NCBI GenBank assembly: GCA_018712915.1
Contig: DVGC01000036.1
Location: forward strand, 1 to 54,698
Length of the DNA: 54,698 nt
Reading direction: 5' to 3'
Source: Candidatus Copromonas faecavium (nom. illeg.)
GTDB lineage: Bacteria; Bacillota; Clostridia; Lachnospirales; Lachnospiraceae
The notes below the pieces were generated by a model. It ran no database searches, was not told where the DNA came from, and was given only the letters and a program-made list of their open reading frames with translations. This document shows positions 16,505 to 25,088 of this stretch, in pieces. The first letter of the stretch is position 1. Each line of letters starts with the position of its first letter. The position numbers and the translations under genes are program-made.

Positions 16505-18031
16505 ATGGCAGAGTACAGACTCGAAATGAGAGGAATCAAGAAAAGCTTTCCAGGCGTAAAGGCATTGGATGGAGTGAATCTGAAGGTGCGTCCCGGTACG
16601 GTTCATGCGCTGATGGGAGAAAACGGCGCCGGTAAGTCCACACTGATGAAATGCCTGTTTGGCATTTATAAGATGGATGAAGGCGAAGTTTATATTGATG
16701 GCGTCAAGACCGTGATTGAGAATCCGGATGATGCACTGCACAAGGGACTTGCCATGGTGCACCAGGAGCTTCAGCCGATTCCGGCCCGCTCCATTGCGGA
16801 AAATATGTATCTGGGAAGATACCCGATTAAAAAGGTTGGTCCGATTAAAATGGTGGACCATGCAAAAATGAACAGTGAGGCTGAGAAATGGCTGAAGGAC
16901 GTAAAGATGAATTTTAATCCCAAGGCAAGACTGGGAACCTTGTCCATCGGTCAGATGCAGTCCGTAGAAATTGCGAAGGCTGTCAGCCAGAGCGCCAATC
17001 TGGTGATTCTGGATGAGCCCACCTCCTCCTTGACGGATAACGAGGTTGAGGCTCTGTTCCGGATTATCCGGGACTTGAAATCCAGAGGCGTTTCCATGAT
17101 TTATATCAGCCACAAGATGGCGGAGATCCGGCAGATTTCTGATGATATTACCATTATGCGTGATGGCACTTATGTGGGAACCTGGTCAATTGATGAGATT
17201 TCCGATGAGGAAATTGTAAAACAGATGGTAGGACGGGAATTGAACAATGCATATCCGCCTAAAGATGATTACCGGACGGACGAGACGGTTTTAAAAGTCA
17301 GCCATCTGACCAGCATCCATAAGAATTCCTTCCAGGACTGCTCCTTCGAGTTAAAGCGCGGAGAGATTTTAGGATTTGGCGGACTGGTAGGCGCTCAGAG
17401 AACGGAGCTTATGGAGGCGATCTTCGGAATGCGTCATGTGACCAGCGGAGAAGTGGAAATTCTTGGGAAAAAGGTTCATATCAAACGTCCCCAGGATGCC
17501 ATCAATCATTCTGTGGGAATGATCACGGAGGACCGCCGCGGCAACGGTATTTTCGGATGTCTGAGCATCGATGACAATACAGCCATCGCTTCCTATAAAA
17601 ACTATACCCATATGGGAGTCATTAACAAAGCAAAGGTGGATGATGTTGTAAAGGACAGCATCGCCAAGCTGAATATCAAGACGCCCAGCGGAAAGACGCT
17701 GATTCAGTCTTTATCCGGTGGAAACCAGCAGAAGGTAATTATTGCCAGATGGCTGGCCAATAATCCGGACATTCTGATTATGGATGAACCGACCCGAGGC
17801 ATCGACGTCGGCGCCAAGTATGAGATTTATCAGATCATGATCGATCTGGTGAAGCAGGGGAAATCCATTATCATGATTTCTTCCGAAATGCCGGAGCTTT
17901 TGGGAATGTCCAACCGGGTGATTGTTATGTGCAACGGCCGAATCACCGGCGAGCTGGAAGGAAAAGATGCAACTCAGGAGAAAGTCATGGCCTTCGCCAC
18001 AAAATTTGATTTGAGCGGAGCCGCCAGTTAG
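16505..18031 (+). CDS. mglA: Galactose/glucose ABC transporter ATP-binding protein (tandem NBD)
   Basis: This 508-residue cytosolic ATPase has two nucleotide-binding domains, as in MglA and RbsA. The first has Walker A GENGAGKST, an LSIGQMQ signature and Walker B LVILDEPTSSL. The second has a degenerate Walker A (GGLVGAQRTEL), a canonical LSGGNQQK signature and LIMDEPTRGIDVGAK. This asymmetry is normal for the family. AAAGGAG precedes the start by about 9 nt. The permease gene follows after 21 nt. It powers uptake of the sugar delivered by MglB. Confidence 0.93.
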   Translation: MAEYRLEMRGIKKSFPGVKALDGVNLKVRPGTVHALMGENGAGKSTLMKCLFGIYKMDEGEVYIDGVKTVIENPDDALHKGLAMVHQELQPIPARSIAENMYLGRYPIKKVGPIKMVDHAKMNSEAEKWLKDVKMNFNPKARLGTLSIGQMQSVEIAKAVSQSANLVILDEPTSSLTDNEVEALFRIIRDLKSRGVSMIYISHKMAEIRQISDDITIMRDGTYVGTWSIDEISDEEIVKQMVGRELNNAYPPKDDYRTDETVLKVSHLTSIHKNSFQDCSFELKRGEILGFGGLVGAQRTELMEAIFGMRHVTSGEVEILGKKVHIKRPQDAINHSVGMITEDRRGNGIFGCLSIDDNTAIASYKNYTHMGVINKAKVDDVVKDSIAKLNIKTPSGKTLIQSLSGGNQQKVIIARWLANNPDILIMDEPTRGIDVGAKYEIYQIMIDLVKQGKSIIMISSEMPELLGMSNRVIVMCNGRITGELEGKDATQEKVMAFATKFDLSGAAS

Positions 18032-18052
18032 TAAAACCATATGGGAGGTTAA

Positions 18053-19063
18053 ATGATGTCAGCGAAGAATTTCAATTTAAAGGATTTCCTTATTAATAAC
18101 GGAATTATCGTCGTGCTGATTGTGCTGGCGGTTTATACCAGTATCATGCAGCCCACGTTCTTTACTCCGAATAACTTTATCAACATTGCCCTTAACGTGG
18201 CACCGCGTTTCATTATTGCCTGTGGTGTTTCCGGGTGCCTGATTACGAAAGGTACAGACCTTTCTGCCGGACGTCAGGTTGGTCTGGCTGCCTGCCTGGC
18301 AGGTACTCTTTTGCAGAGACCGGATTACAGCGGAAGAATTTATCAGGGCCTTCCGGATTTTGGAAACATGTGGTGGGCATGGTGCATCGCAGTTCTTTTA
18401 ATCTGTGTAGCCGTCTGCTGTATTTTCGGTTTGATCAACGGTGTGGTAATTTCCTACCTTCAGGTTCCCGCTTTCATCGGTACCCTGGGTATGCAGTTGA
18501 TCGTTTACGGTGTCTGCCTGGTTTACACCAATGCGACTCCTATCGGAGGTTATCATGAGGCTTATACCGCAGTTGCGAGAGAAAGACTGTTCGGTATCAT
18601 TCCTTATCTGTTCCTGATTGCCCTGGCTGTTGGTCTTGTGATGTGGTTTATTTACAATAAGACTCCTCACGGAAAATATATGTATGCCATCGGCGGAAAT
18701 GAGCAGGCAGCAGAGGTTTCCGGTGTGAATACCAAGAGAACCAAGATTATCATTTACGTTATGGCGGCTGCTTTATATGCACTGGGCGGATATCTTGTTG
18801 GCGCCAAGTCCGGCGGTGCATCCGTTAACATGGGTAACGGATGGGAGCTGGAGGCAATTGCTGCCTGTACCATCGGCGGTGTATCTGTAAATGGTGGTAT
18901 CGGACGGATTTCCGGCGTTCTCGTCGGTGTTCTGGTGTTCGAGATTTTGAAGACCTGTCTGCAGTACCTGGGTGTGAATACCAACTACCAGTATATTGCA
19001 CAGGGTATCGTTATCGTAGTGGCTATTGCCCTCGATATCAGAAAGTACATTGCCAAGAAGTAA
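18053..19063 (+). CDS. mglC: Galactose/glucose ABC transporter permease
   Basis: This 336-residue polytopic membrane protein of the BPD_transp_2 (ribose/galactose) class has about nine or ten hydrophobic segments. The family-typical GTDLSAGRQVGLAACLAG appears near residue 65, MYAIGGNEQAAEVSGVNTKR near 205 and the glycine-rich IGGVSVNGGIGRISGVLVG near 275. Tandem ATGs at 18053 and 18056 are both possible; GGAGG (18044-18048) is better spaced for 18056. It forms the membrane channel with MglA, and a small membrane protein gene follows after 10 nt. Confidence 0.93.
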   Translation: MMSAKNFNLKDFLINNGIIVVLIVLAVYTSIMQPTFFTPNNFINIALNVAPRFIIACGVSGCLITKGTDLSAGRQVGLAACLAGTLLQRPDYSGRIYQGLPDFGNMWWAWCIAVLLICVAVCCIFGLINGVVISYLQVPAFIGTLGMQLIVYGVCLVYTNATPIGGYHEAYTAVARERLFGIIPYLFLIALAVGLVMWFIYNKTPHGKYMYAIGGNEQAAEVSGVNTKRTKIIIYVMAAALYALGGYLVGAKSGGASVNMGNGWELEAIAACTIGGVSVNGGIGRISGVLVGVLVFEILKTCLQYLGVNTNYQYIAQGIVIVVAIALDIRKYIAKK

Positions 19064-19073
19064 GGATTGGCTG

Positions 19074-19349
19074 ATGGAAGATATGGAAGAATTTCGTGAA
19101 GAAACAGGAACTGCGCCGGAAACAGAAGCTTCTCCGGAAACGGACGGGGAGGGAGCTGCGGAAGCTATGAGACAGCTTCAGGAAATGAACCGGAAGCTGA
19201 GAGAAGAGAATGAGCGGCTGAGGGCTCTGCCTCTGAAAGAACGGCTTTATGAAAAGGTTCATGTGTCGGTTCGGACGCTGGATATTTTCATCGGCTGTAT
19301 GTGTGTTCTGTTTGTGATTGTGGTAGTTCTTGGAATGATAAACGGATAA
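19074..19349 (+). CDS. Small single-TM protein of unknown function in the mgl operon
   Basis: The product is about 91 residues: an acidic N-terminus, a short coiled coil (residues 28-45, QLQEMNRKLREENERLR), an amphipathic link and one C-terminal membrane segment (IFIGCMCVLFVIVVVLGMI) ending in NG. AAGGA lies 5 nt before ATG 19074, and the gene is 10 nt from mglC and is followed by a terminator. I do not recognise a family. A tail-anchored accessory protein of the transporter is a reasonable guess from position alone. Confidence 0.65.
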   Translation: MEDMEEFREETGTAPETEASPETDGEGAAEAMRQLQEMNRKLREENERLRALPLKERLYEKVHVSVRTLDIFIGCMCVLFVIVVVLGMING

Positions 19350-19393
19350 AATAGGCAGGAGAGATGGAGGAATTCATCCGACTGTTTGGAAAC

Positions 19394-19439
19394 CGCCGTT
19401 CGGAAACCGGTAAAAACCGGGGACCGGACGGCGATTTTT
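19394..19439 (+). terminator. Terminator of the mgl operon
   Basis: CGCCGTTCGG pairs with CCGGACGGCG, and an inner stem (CCGGT with ACCGG) fills the loop; ATTTTTG follows. The remaining 165 nt up to the next start hold no other feature I can see. Confidence 0.85.
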
Positions 19440-19604
19440 GTGGAAAAATGGAAGGAAACCATGCTTCCGGGCGGAATGTACTTTACAGAACCAGCCGGTC
19501 TGCTTATAATGAAGGGAGCGAAAAAGCAGGCCTGAAAAAGGAAAAGCAAACCAGGTACGGGGTGGAGAACAGGTTTGGTTCAGGCCAGGGAAAGGGGGAT
19601 TAAG

Positions 19605-20276
19605 GTGGAAAAACGAGCAAGGGTATCGGAATCCATACGTCTGGGCACACTTCTGACCTTTGTGGGAGGATTTCTGGACGCATATTCCTACCTGACCAGG
19701 GGAGGTGTGTTTGCCAACGCAGAGACAGGAAACATTGTCCTTATGGGAATTCATCTGGCCCAGGGGCAATGGAGACAGGCGATTTTTTACCTGTTTCCGA
19801 TTGCGTGCTTCGCCCTTGGTATTTTTGCGGCAGAGTGGTTTAAGAAGCATGTGGGAGAAAAGAAGATGCTGCATTGGAAGGAGAGCGTCCTGTTTCTGGA
19901 AATTTTCGTTCTGTTTATCGCAGGCTTTTTGCCTCAGCAGTTTAACTCTCTGGTAAACTCCTCCATCGCCTTCGTCTGCGCTCTGCAGGTGGAGGCCTTC
20001 CGGAAAATGCATGGAATGGCGTTTGCCACCACCATGTGTACGGGCAATCTGCGCAGCGGAACGGAGCTTCTGACGGTAGGTGCTTTTGAGCACGATTCGG
20101 ATAAGAAGAAAAAGGGACTGTGGTATTACTGGATCGATGTGGCCTTTGTGATTGGAGGTGCCGCCGGAACCATCTGCTGCCGTATGTTTGCAGAACGGTC
20201 CGTCTGGGTTGGAGCCGTGCTTCTTGTTGGAGCCGTCTGCTTTATCCAATGGCAGAAGAGAAAACAGGAGGTATAA
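19605..20276 (+). CDS. YoaK-family (DUF1275) membrane protein
   Basis: This protein of about 223 residues is of the DUF1275/YoaK family, six-helix membrane proteins of unknown transport function. Family signatures visible are TFVGGFLDAYSYLTRGGVFANAETGN at the N-terminus, shown here only as its overall pattern of Gly, Asp and Asn in the first helix, and a later conserved ATTMCTGNLRSGTELL. The start is GTG 19605, with AAGGGGG 6 nt upstream. The thioesterase gene starts 9 nt after its stop, so the two are probably co-transcribed. I see no link to the mgl genes upstream, which end in a terminator. Confidence 0.85.
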   Translation: MEKRARVSESIRLGTLLTFVGGFLDAYSYLTRGGVFANAETGNIVLMGIHLAQGQWRQAIFYLFPIACFALGIFAAEWFKKHVGEKKMLHWKESVLFLEIFVLFIAGFLPQQFNSLVNSSIAFVCALQVEAFRKMHGMAFATTMCTGNLRSGTELLTVGAFEHDSDKKKKGLWYYWIDVAFVIGGAAGTICCRMFAERSVWVGAVLLVGAVCFIQWQKRKQEV

Positions 20277-20285
20277 AGAGACGTT

Positions 20286-20726
20286 ATGCGAAAGCCCTAC
20301 GAGATAACTGCTCAGTATTATGAAACGGACCAGATGGGAATTGTGCATCATTCCAACTATATCCGCTGGTTCGAGTCGGCCAGGATCGACGCTATGGATC
20401 AGATGGGAGTTTCCTATAAGAAAATGGAGGAAACGGGGATTATCAGCCCGGTCCTGACTGTCCAGTGCAGTTATAAAAAAATGACGCATTTTGGTGATCA
20501 GGTGCTGGTGGAAGTGAAGATCAGGTCCTATAACAGTGTACGGCTGGTACTGTCCTATCAGGTGAGGGATAAACATACGGGAGAAGTAAAGGCGGAGGGG
20601 GAAACCAGTCATTGTTTCCTTGATCGTGCCGGACGCCCGGTGAGCCTGAAACGGTCAGCTCCGGATGCAGATGCGGCTTTTCGCCGATGCGCCGCAGAGG
20701 ACGGGAATGAACAGCGGCCTGCATAG
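20286..20726 (+). CDS. Acyl-CoA thioesterase, 4HBT/YbgC family
   Basis: This 146-residue hotdog-fold thioesterase has the YbgC/FadM active-site pattern YETDQMGIVHHSNYIRWFE, with catalytic D15 and the H21-H22 pair. These enzymes hydrolyse acyl-CoA esters in the cytosol. The length is normal for the family (130-150), and the C-terminal 25 residues are less conserved. It lies 9 nt behind the YoaK-type gene. The acyl chain it prefers cannot be deduced. Confidence 0.88.
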   Translation: MRKPYEITAQYYETDQMGIVHHSNYIRWFESARIDAMDQMGVSYKKMEETGIISPVLTVQCSYKKMTHFGDQVLVEVKIRSYNSVRLVLSYQVRDKHTGEVKAEGETSHCFLDRAGRPVSLKRSAPDADAAFRRCAAEDGNEQRPA

Positions 20727-20750
20727 AGAAAGCGCGGTCTTGCGCTTTCT
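20727..20750 (+). terminator. Hairpin directly after the thioesterase stop
   Basis: AGAAAGCGC and GCGCTTTCT form a perfect 9-bp stem with a 6-nt loop, starting 1 nt after the stop. There is only a very short T-run, so it may be a weak terminator or an mRNA 3' stabiliser. Confidence 0.5.
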
Positions 20751-20800
20751 GCCGACGCACTGCGGAAGGCCGGAATGAGGAAACGGGAAAGCAGTGAAAA

Positions 20801-20834
20801 AGCAATTGACATTGGCATTCCAATTGCTTAAAAT
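20801..20834 (+). promoter_or_regulatory. Promoter and palindromic operator before the transaldolase gene
   Basis: TTGACA (20806-20811), a 17-nt spacer and TAAAAT (20829-20834) form a near-consensus promoter 40 nt before the start codon. A perfect 8-bp inverted repeat, AGCAATTG (20801-20808) and CAATTGCT (20821-20828) with a 12-nt spacer, covers the -35 and reaches the edge of the -10, as a repressor operator would. Confidence 0.75.
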
Positions 20835-20873
20835 GAGGGAAAGGGATAGAATTTATCACGAAGGGGGATACGA

Positions 20874-21527
20874 ATGAAATTCTTTATTGATACCGCGAAT
20901 GTGGATGAAATCAGAAAAGCCAATGATATGGGGGTAATCTGCGGCGTTACCACCAATCCGTCTCTGATTGCAAAAGAGGGAAAGGATTATGTGGAGACGC
21001 TAAAGGAAATTGCCCAGATTGTGGACGGTCCCATCAGCGGAGAGGTGAAGGCCACCACAGAGGACGCGGCCGGCATGATTGCCGAAGGCCGGGAAATTGC
21101 GAAGATCCATCCTAATATGGTTGTTAAAATTCCGATGACTGTGGAAGGATTAAAGGCAACGAAGGTTCTTGCTTCCGAAGGAATCAAGGTGAATGTGACC
21201 TTAATCTTTACGGCCAACCAGGCGCTTCTGGCTGCCCGTGCAGGAGCTGCCTATGTTTCTCCGTTTGTAGGACGGCTGGATGATATTTCCGAGTCCGGCG
21301 TGGAATTAATTGAAACCGTATCGGAGATTTTTAATCTTCACAATATCCAGACAGAGATTATTGCGGCCAGCATCCGCCATACGGCCCATGTGACTGATTG
21401 TGCTTTGGCAGGTGCAGACATCGCAACTGTGCCCTATAAGGTGATCGAGCAGATGACCCATCATCCGCTGACTGATCAGGGAATTGTGAAATTCCAGAAG
21501 GATTATGAAGCTGTATTTGGAAAATAA
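20874..21527 (+). CDS. Small transaldolase (FSA/TalC subfamily)
   Basis: This 217-residue TIM-barrel aldolase has Schiff-base lysine K85 ([10 protein letters not shown]) and the [13 protein letters not shown] signature. Proteins of this size are often annotated as fructose-6-phosphate aldolase. The two positions that separate the activities in E. coli FSA are Gln59 and Tyr131; here they are Glu57 (SGEVKATT) and Phe131 (SPFVGRLDD), the transaldolase choices. I therefore predict transfer of dihydroxyacetone units between sugar phosphates in the non-oxidative pentose phosphate pathway. AAGGGGG lies 8 nt upstream of the start, and the gene is a single unit between its own promoter and a terminator. 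Confidence 0.9.
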   Translation: MKFFIDTANVDEIRKANDMGVICGVTTNPSLIAKEGKDYVETLKEIAQIVDGPISGEVKATTEDAAGMIAEGREIAKIHPNMVVKIPMTVEGLKATKVLASEGIKVNVTLIFTANQALLAARAGAAYVSPFVGRLDDISESGVELIETVSEIFNLHNIQTEIIAASIRHTAHVTDCALAGADIATVPYKVIEQMTHHPLTDQGIVKFQKDYEAVFGK

Positions 21528-21552
21528 CGCGCGTTTCGGTGCGCGTTTGCGC

Positions 21553-21580
21553 CGGGCGCCCTTCGGGGCGCCTATTTTTA
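21553..21580 (+). terminator. Terminator of the transaldolase gene
   Basis: GGCGCCC (21555-21561) and GGGCGCC (21566-21572) enclose a stable TTCG tetraloop, with TATTTTTA after it. Confidence 0.9.
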
Positions 21581-21626
21581 TGCGCTTTTTCAAAGTAAAG
21601 AAGTAAATGGAGGAAGAAGTGAAGTG

Positions 21627-22508
21627 ATGGAAACGACAGTCAATCAGAAACAAAAATATCGAAAGCTGGCGGTTAAGATACTGACAATCCTGGTGGGGCT
21701 GACCTGCTATGCCATCGGAACGGCTCTTTTTGTACTGCCCTCGGATATGATTGCGGCCGGTACCACAGGACTGGCCCTTCTGGCGGAGCATTACTGGGGA
21801 CTTCCCCTGTCTGTTTTTGTGGCCGCTTTTAACGTACTGATGTTTCTTCTGGGCCTGGCAGAGCTGGGAAAGGAATTTGCATTGTCCACCCTGATTGCCA
21901 CCTTTTATTATCCCTTTGCCCTGGACCAGGCCATCCGCATTGTGGGAGACTGGGTGTTTACGGAGGATCCCATGCTGTGCGCGATTTTTGCCGGGCTGAT
22001 GATTGGTTTTTCCCTGGGCATCGTAATCCGTGCGGGAGCTTCCACCGGAGGAATGGACATTCCGCCGCTGGTGTTAAGAAAACGGCTGGGCATTCCCGTT
22101 TCCGTCAGCATGTATGCCTTTGACTTTGTGATTCTTCTGACTCAGCTTACGTTCCGGGATAAGGAAAAAATCCTGTATGGCCTGATTATGGTCATGATTT
22201 ATACGGTGGTACTGGACAAGGTTCTGATGATGGGCACACGGCAGATGCAGGTGAAAATTATCAGCGAACGGTATGAGGAAATCAGCGAAATGATTCAGAA
22301 AAAGCTGGATCGGGGAACGACTCTTTTACATATCGAAGGAGGCCATCTGAAAAAGCCATCCAAGGCCGTTCTTTCAGTGGTTTCCGCCAGAGAGCTGTCG
22401 AAGCTCAACAGCCTGGTGATGGAGCTGGATGAGAACGCGTTTATGATCATCAACCAGGTGGGAGAGGTTCATGGAAGGGGCTTTACCCTGACAAAGAAAT
22501 ATACCTGA
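21627..22508 (+). CDS. YitT family membrane protein (DUF161/DUF2179)
   Basis: The product is about 293 residues, with five or six hydrophobic helices in the N-terminal 190 residues (YitT_membrane) and a cytosolic DUF2179 domain from about residue 205 (MQVKIISERYEEISEMI, GGTLLHIEGG-like GTTLLHIEGGHLKK, LVMELDENAFMIINQVGEVHGRGF). The glycine-rich RAGASTGGMDIPPL is typical. ATG 21627 is chosen; GTG 21624 is possible. The family's transport substrate is unknown. It stands alone between two terminators. Confidence 0.88.
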   Translation: METTVNQKQKYRKLAVKILTILVGLTCYAIGTALFVLPSDMIAAGTTGLALLAEHYWGLPLSVFVAAFNVLMFLLGLAELGKEFALSTLIATFYYPFALDQAIRIVGDWVFTEDPMLCAIFAGLMIGFSLGIVIRAGASTGGMDIPPLVLRKRLGIPVSVSMYAFDFVILLTQLTFRDKEKILYGLIMVMIYTVVLDKVLMMGTRQMQVKIISERYEEISEMIQKKLDRGTTLLHIEGGHLKKPSKAVLSVVSARELSKLNSLVMELDENAFMIINQVGEVHGRGFTLTKKYT

Positions 22509-22597
22509 TCACGGCGCTCTCCTGTATCGGAGAAGGGGCATTCCGCTCAGTCGTGATTTTATAAAATACAGACAGGATCTTTATAAAAAAAGGAAAA

Positions 22598-22643
22598 AAA
22601 GGCCGGCCGCAAAAGAAAGAAAAATTGCGGACGGCCTTTCGTT
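22598..22643 (+). terminator. Terminator after the YitT gene
   Basis: AAAGGCCGGCCGCAA (22598-22612) pairs with TTGCGGACGGCCTTT (22625-22639), one mismatch, followed by TCGTTT. Confidence 0.85.
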
Positions 22644-22681
22644 TCGGAGGCAAAATTATGTAAAAACAGGGAAAAAATCCC

Positions 22682-22710
22682 TTGAAATTTGTAAAGAACC
22701 TGTATATTAT
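22682..22710 (+). promoter_or_regulatory. Promoter of the decarboxylase/transcarboxylase operon
   Basis: TTGAAA (22682-22687), a 17-nt spacer and TATTAT (22705-22710) lie 55 nt before the first gene, directly after the upstream terminator. Confidence 0.75.
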
Positions 22711-22765
22711 TATACTAGGCAGAAATTTGATTTTCGTCAATATATGAACAATGGAGGACAGCAAA

Positions 22766-24196
22766 ATGACTAAGACGTCAGCAATGAAACGGATTCATGA
22801 ATTGCTTGATGACAGCAGCTTTGTCGAAGTCGGTGCGTATGTCACTGCCAGGAGTACGGACTTTAACATGCAGGCCCAGGAAACTCCGGGTGACGGTGTG
22901 ATTACCGGATACGGTACGATTGAGGGGGCTCTTGTCTATGTGTACAGCCAGGATGCGTCTGTAATGGGCGGATCTATGGGGGAGATGCACGCCGGTAAGA
23001 TTGAGAAGCTTTATCAGATGGCTATGAAAACCGGGGCACCGGTGATTGGCCTTTTGGACTGCGCAGGTCTCAGGCTTCAGGAGGGAATGGATGCGCTGGA
23101 CGGCTTTGGCCGGCTTTATTTATGCCAGACCATGGCTTCCGGAGTGATTCCGCAGATTCAGGCCGTATTCGGTACCTGCGGAGGAGGAATGGCAGTGGCG
23201 TCTGCTATGGCAGATTTCACATTTATGGAGGAGAAAGCAAACCTGTTTGTCAGCGCTCCCAATGCCATTGCGTCCAATGATACGGATACTTCCGGAGCCA
23301 AGTTCCAGAGTGAGGAAGCAGGCAATGTCTGCATGACAGGTACGGAAGAAGAAATTCTTTCTGCGATTCATACGCTGGTGTCTGTCCTTCCGGCGAACAA
23401 TGAAGATGATTTATCTTATGATGAGTGTACGGATGATCTGAACCGTCTTTGTGAAGGACTGGAGAGCTTTGCTGGCGATGCGGCTGCAGCGCTGTCCATG
23501 ATTTCTGATGATGGATTTTATCTGGAATTAAAGAAAGAATATGCTTCTTCGATGGTAACGGCATTTATCCGCCTTAACGGAATTACCGTGGGCTGCGTGG
23601 CCAACCGTTCCGAGAGCCTGGAGAACGGCGAGAAGACAGCTGATTACGGAACGGAGCTTACGGCTCAGGGATGTGAGAAGGCGGCAGAATTTGTAAACTT
23701 CTGCGATGCGTTTAATATTCCGGTGCTGACCCTTGTGAACACCACAGGCTATAAGGGCTGCAAGTGTACAGAGAAGAAAATTGCCAAAGCGGCGGCCCGT
23801 ATGACCTATGCATTTGCCAATGCGGACGTTCCCAAGGTAACGGTGATCACAGGAAAGGCCAACGGAACAGCAGGTCTTTCCATGAACAGCAAATCCATCG
23901 GCGCCGATATCGTTTATGCATGGAAGGATGCATCCCTGTCCATGATGGAGGCGGTTCCGGCTGTGAAGATTATGTATGCGAAGGAAATTGAGGAGGCAGA
24001 CAATCCCGGACTTCTGATTAAGGAAAAAACGGCGGAATATACGGAAAAACAGGCAAGCGCCGTTTCAGCTGCGAGACGCGGCTATGTGGATGATATTATC
24101 CCCGCTTCCGAGACCAGGCAGAGGGTAATTGCAGCGTTTGAAATGCTGTTTACCAAGAGAGAGGAACGGCCGGCGAAGAAGCACGGAACGATTTAA
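22766..24196 (+). CDS. Biotin-dependent acyl-CoA carboxyltransferase (MmdA/12S-like)
   Basis: This protein of about 476 residues has the tandem crotonase folds of acyl-CoA carboxyltransferases. N-terminal PGDGVITGYGTIEG, SQDASVMGGSMGEMHAGKI and the oxyanion-type FGTCGGGMAV match MmdA and PccB; the C-terminal half has LVNTTGYKGCKCTEKKI and TGKANGTAGLSMNS. It is shorter and more divergent than typical MmdA (about 510), so the acyl-CoA substrate (methylmalonyl-, propionyl- or other) is uncertain. GGAGG lies 8 nt before ATG 22766. It would exchange CO2 between an acyl-CoA and the biotin carrier encoded two genes downstream. Confidence 0.85.
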   Translation: MTKTSAMKRIHELLDDSSFVEVGAYVTARSTDFNMQAQETPGDGVITGYGTIEGALVYVYSQDASVMGGSMGEMHAGKIEKLYQMAMKTGAPVIGLLDCAGLRLQEGMDALDGFGRLYLCQTMASGVIPQIQAVFGTCGGGMAVASAMADFTFMEEKANLFVSAPNAIASNDTDTSGAKFQSEEAGNVCMTGTEEEILSAIHTLVSVLPANNEDDLSYDECTDDLNRLCEGLESFAGDAAAALSMISDDGFYLELKKEYASSMVTAFIRLNGITVGCVANRSESLENGEKTADYGTELTAQGCEKAAEFVNFCDAFNIPVLTLVNTTGYKGCKCTEKKIAKAAARMTYAFANADVPKVTVITGKANGTAGLSMNSKSIGADIVYAWKDASLSMMEAVPAVKIMYAKEIEEADNPGLLIKEKTAEYTEKQASAVSAARRGYVDDIIPASETRQRVIAAFEMLFTKREERPAKKHGTI

Positions 24197-24213
24197 GGCG
24201 AGGTGGCAGAGAT

Positions 24214-25065
24214 ATGAAACAGAATATAAAGCGAATCTGGCTTGCGCTCTGTATGTCCGTCCTTCTGCTTGCGCTTTCCGGCTGTGCGGCGTCTTCTGAT
24301 ACGCAGGAGGAGCTGGATCCGTCGGCAGTAATCACGATGCAGCAGGGAGCTCAGCAGTATCTGGCCCTGTTCAGCAGCCTGACAGACGAGCAGCTGGAGC
24401 AGTATATTGCCCAAAGCGAGGCCAATAATGACTATGTGATGGAGAACGCGTTCAAATCCTGGGACAATGTTAAGGATGATCTGGGCGCTTATGTCTCCAG
24501 CGGCATAGTGACAGTGGAAGAAACGGATGGCGGATATATTGCCAGAATCCAGGCCGCATTTGAAAAGCGGAATATGGAATTCAGCCTGATAGTAAGCGAT
24601 GATTTAAGCGAGGTGGAAGGAATTTCCTTTAGCCCCGAATACACGGTTGCGGAGAAAATGTCCAAAGCGGCAATGAATACCTTAATTGGAATGGGCGTTG
24701 TATTCCTGGTATTGATTTTTATCAGCTGGCTTATCAGCCTGTTCAAGTACATTAACCGCTTTGAGGCGAAGTTTAAGGAGTCTGAGGCAAAGAAGACGGC
24801 TCAGGCAGAAAAAAATGCTGCACCTGCAAGCGCTCCGGCTCCCGTACAGACAGCAGCATCTGCCCCGGCTCCTGTGCAGCAGGCAGTACCCGCTCCGGCC
24901 GCAGTTTCTGCTCAGCCGGCAGCTTATGAAGTGCAGGATGTAAGCGACGATATGGAACTGATTTCCGTGATTGCGGCAGCTATTGCCGCGGCGGAGGGAA
25001 AGACGGCCGCCAATGGTCTTGTGGTCCGTTCCGTAAAACGTGTTTCCAGACGTAACTGGAGATAA
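24214..25065 (+). CDS. OadG-like subunit fused to an extracellular lipoprotein domain
   Basis: The product has 283 residues. A signal with lipobox ALSGC, then a roughly 110-residue extracellular region, precede the membrane helix TLIGMGVVFLVLIFISWLI, an Ala/Pro linker and the typical OadG tail (ELISVIAAAIAAAEG, then VVRSVKRVSRRNWR). OadG is the small anchor that joins the carboxyltransferase and beta subunits in sodium pumps and is normally about 80-120 residues. The added outside domain (IAQSEANNDYVMENAFKSW region) is not part of classical OadG. It lies 17 nt behind the carboxyltransferase gene and 23 nt before the biotin carrier. Confidence 0.83.
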   Translation: MKQNIKRIWLALCMSVLLLALSGCAASSDTQEELDPSAVITMQQGAQQYLALFSSLTDEQLEQYIAQSEANNDYVMENAFKSWDNVKDDLGAYVSSGIVTVEETDGGYIARIQAAFEKRNMEFSLIVSDDLSEVEGISFSPEYTVAEKMSKAAMNTLIGMGVVFLVLIFISWLISLFKYINRFEAKFKESEAKKTAQAEKNAAPASAPAPVQTAASAPAPVQQAVPAPAAVSAQPAAYEVQDVSDDMELISVIAAAIAAAEGKTAANGLVVRSVKRVSRRNWR

Positions 25066-25088
25066 CCTTAAATCAGGAGGAAAAAATC

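Noticed and set aside
19364-19603. Possible 79-codon gene on the plus strand after the mgl operon
   Set aside because: It runs through the mgl terminator hairpin and its composition looks non-coding, although a purine-rich GGAGAG lies just before the ATG.
19374-20612. Open frame of 412 codons on the minus strand across the YoaK-type and thioesterase genes
   Set aside because: Both plus-strand genes have clear families and ribosome sites; the antisense frame has no recognisable protein features.
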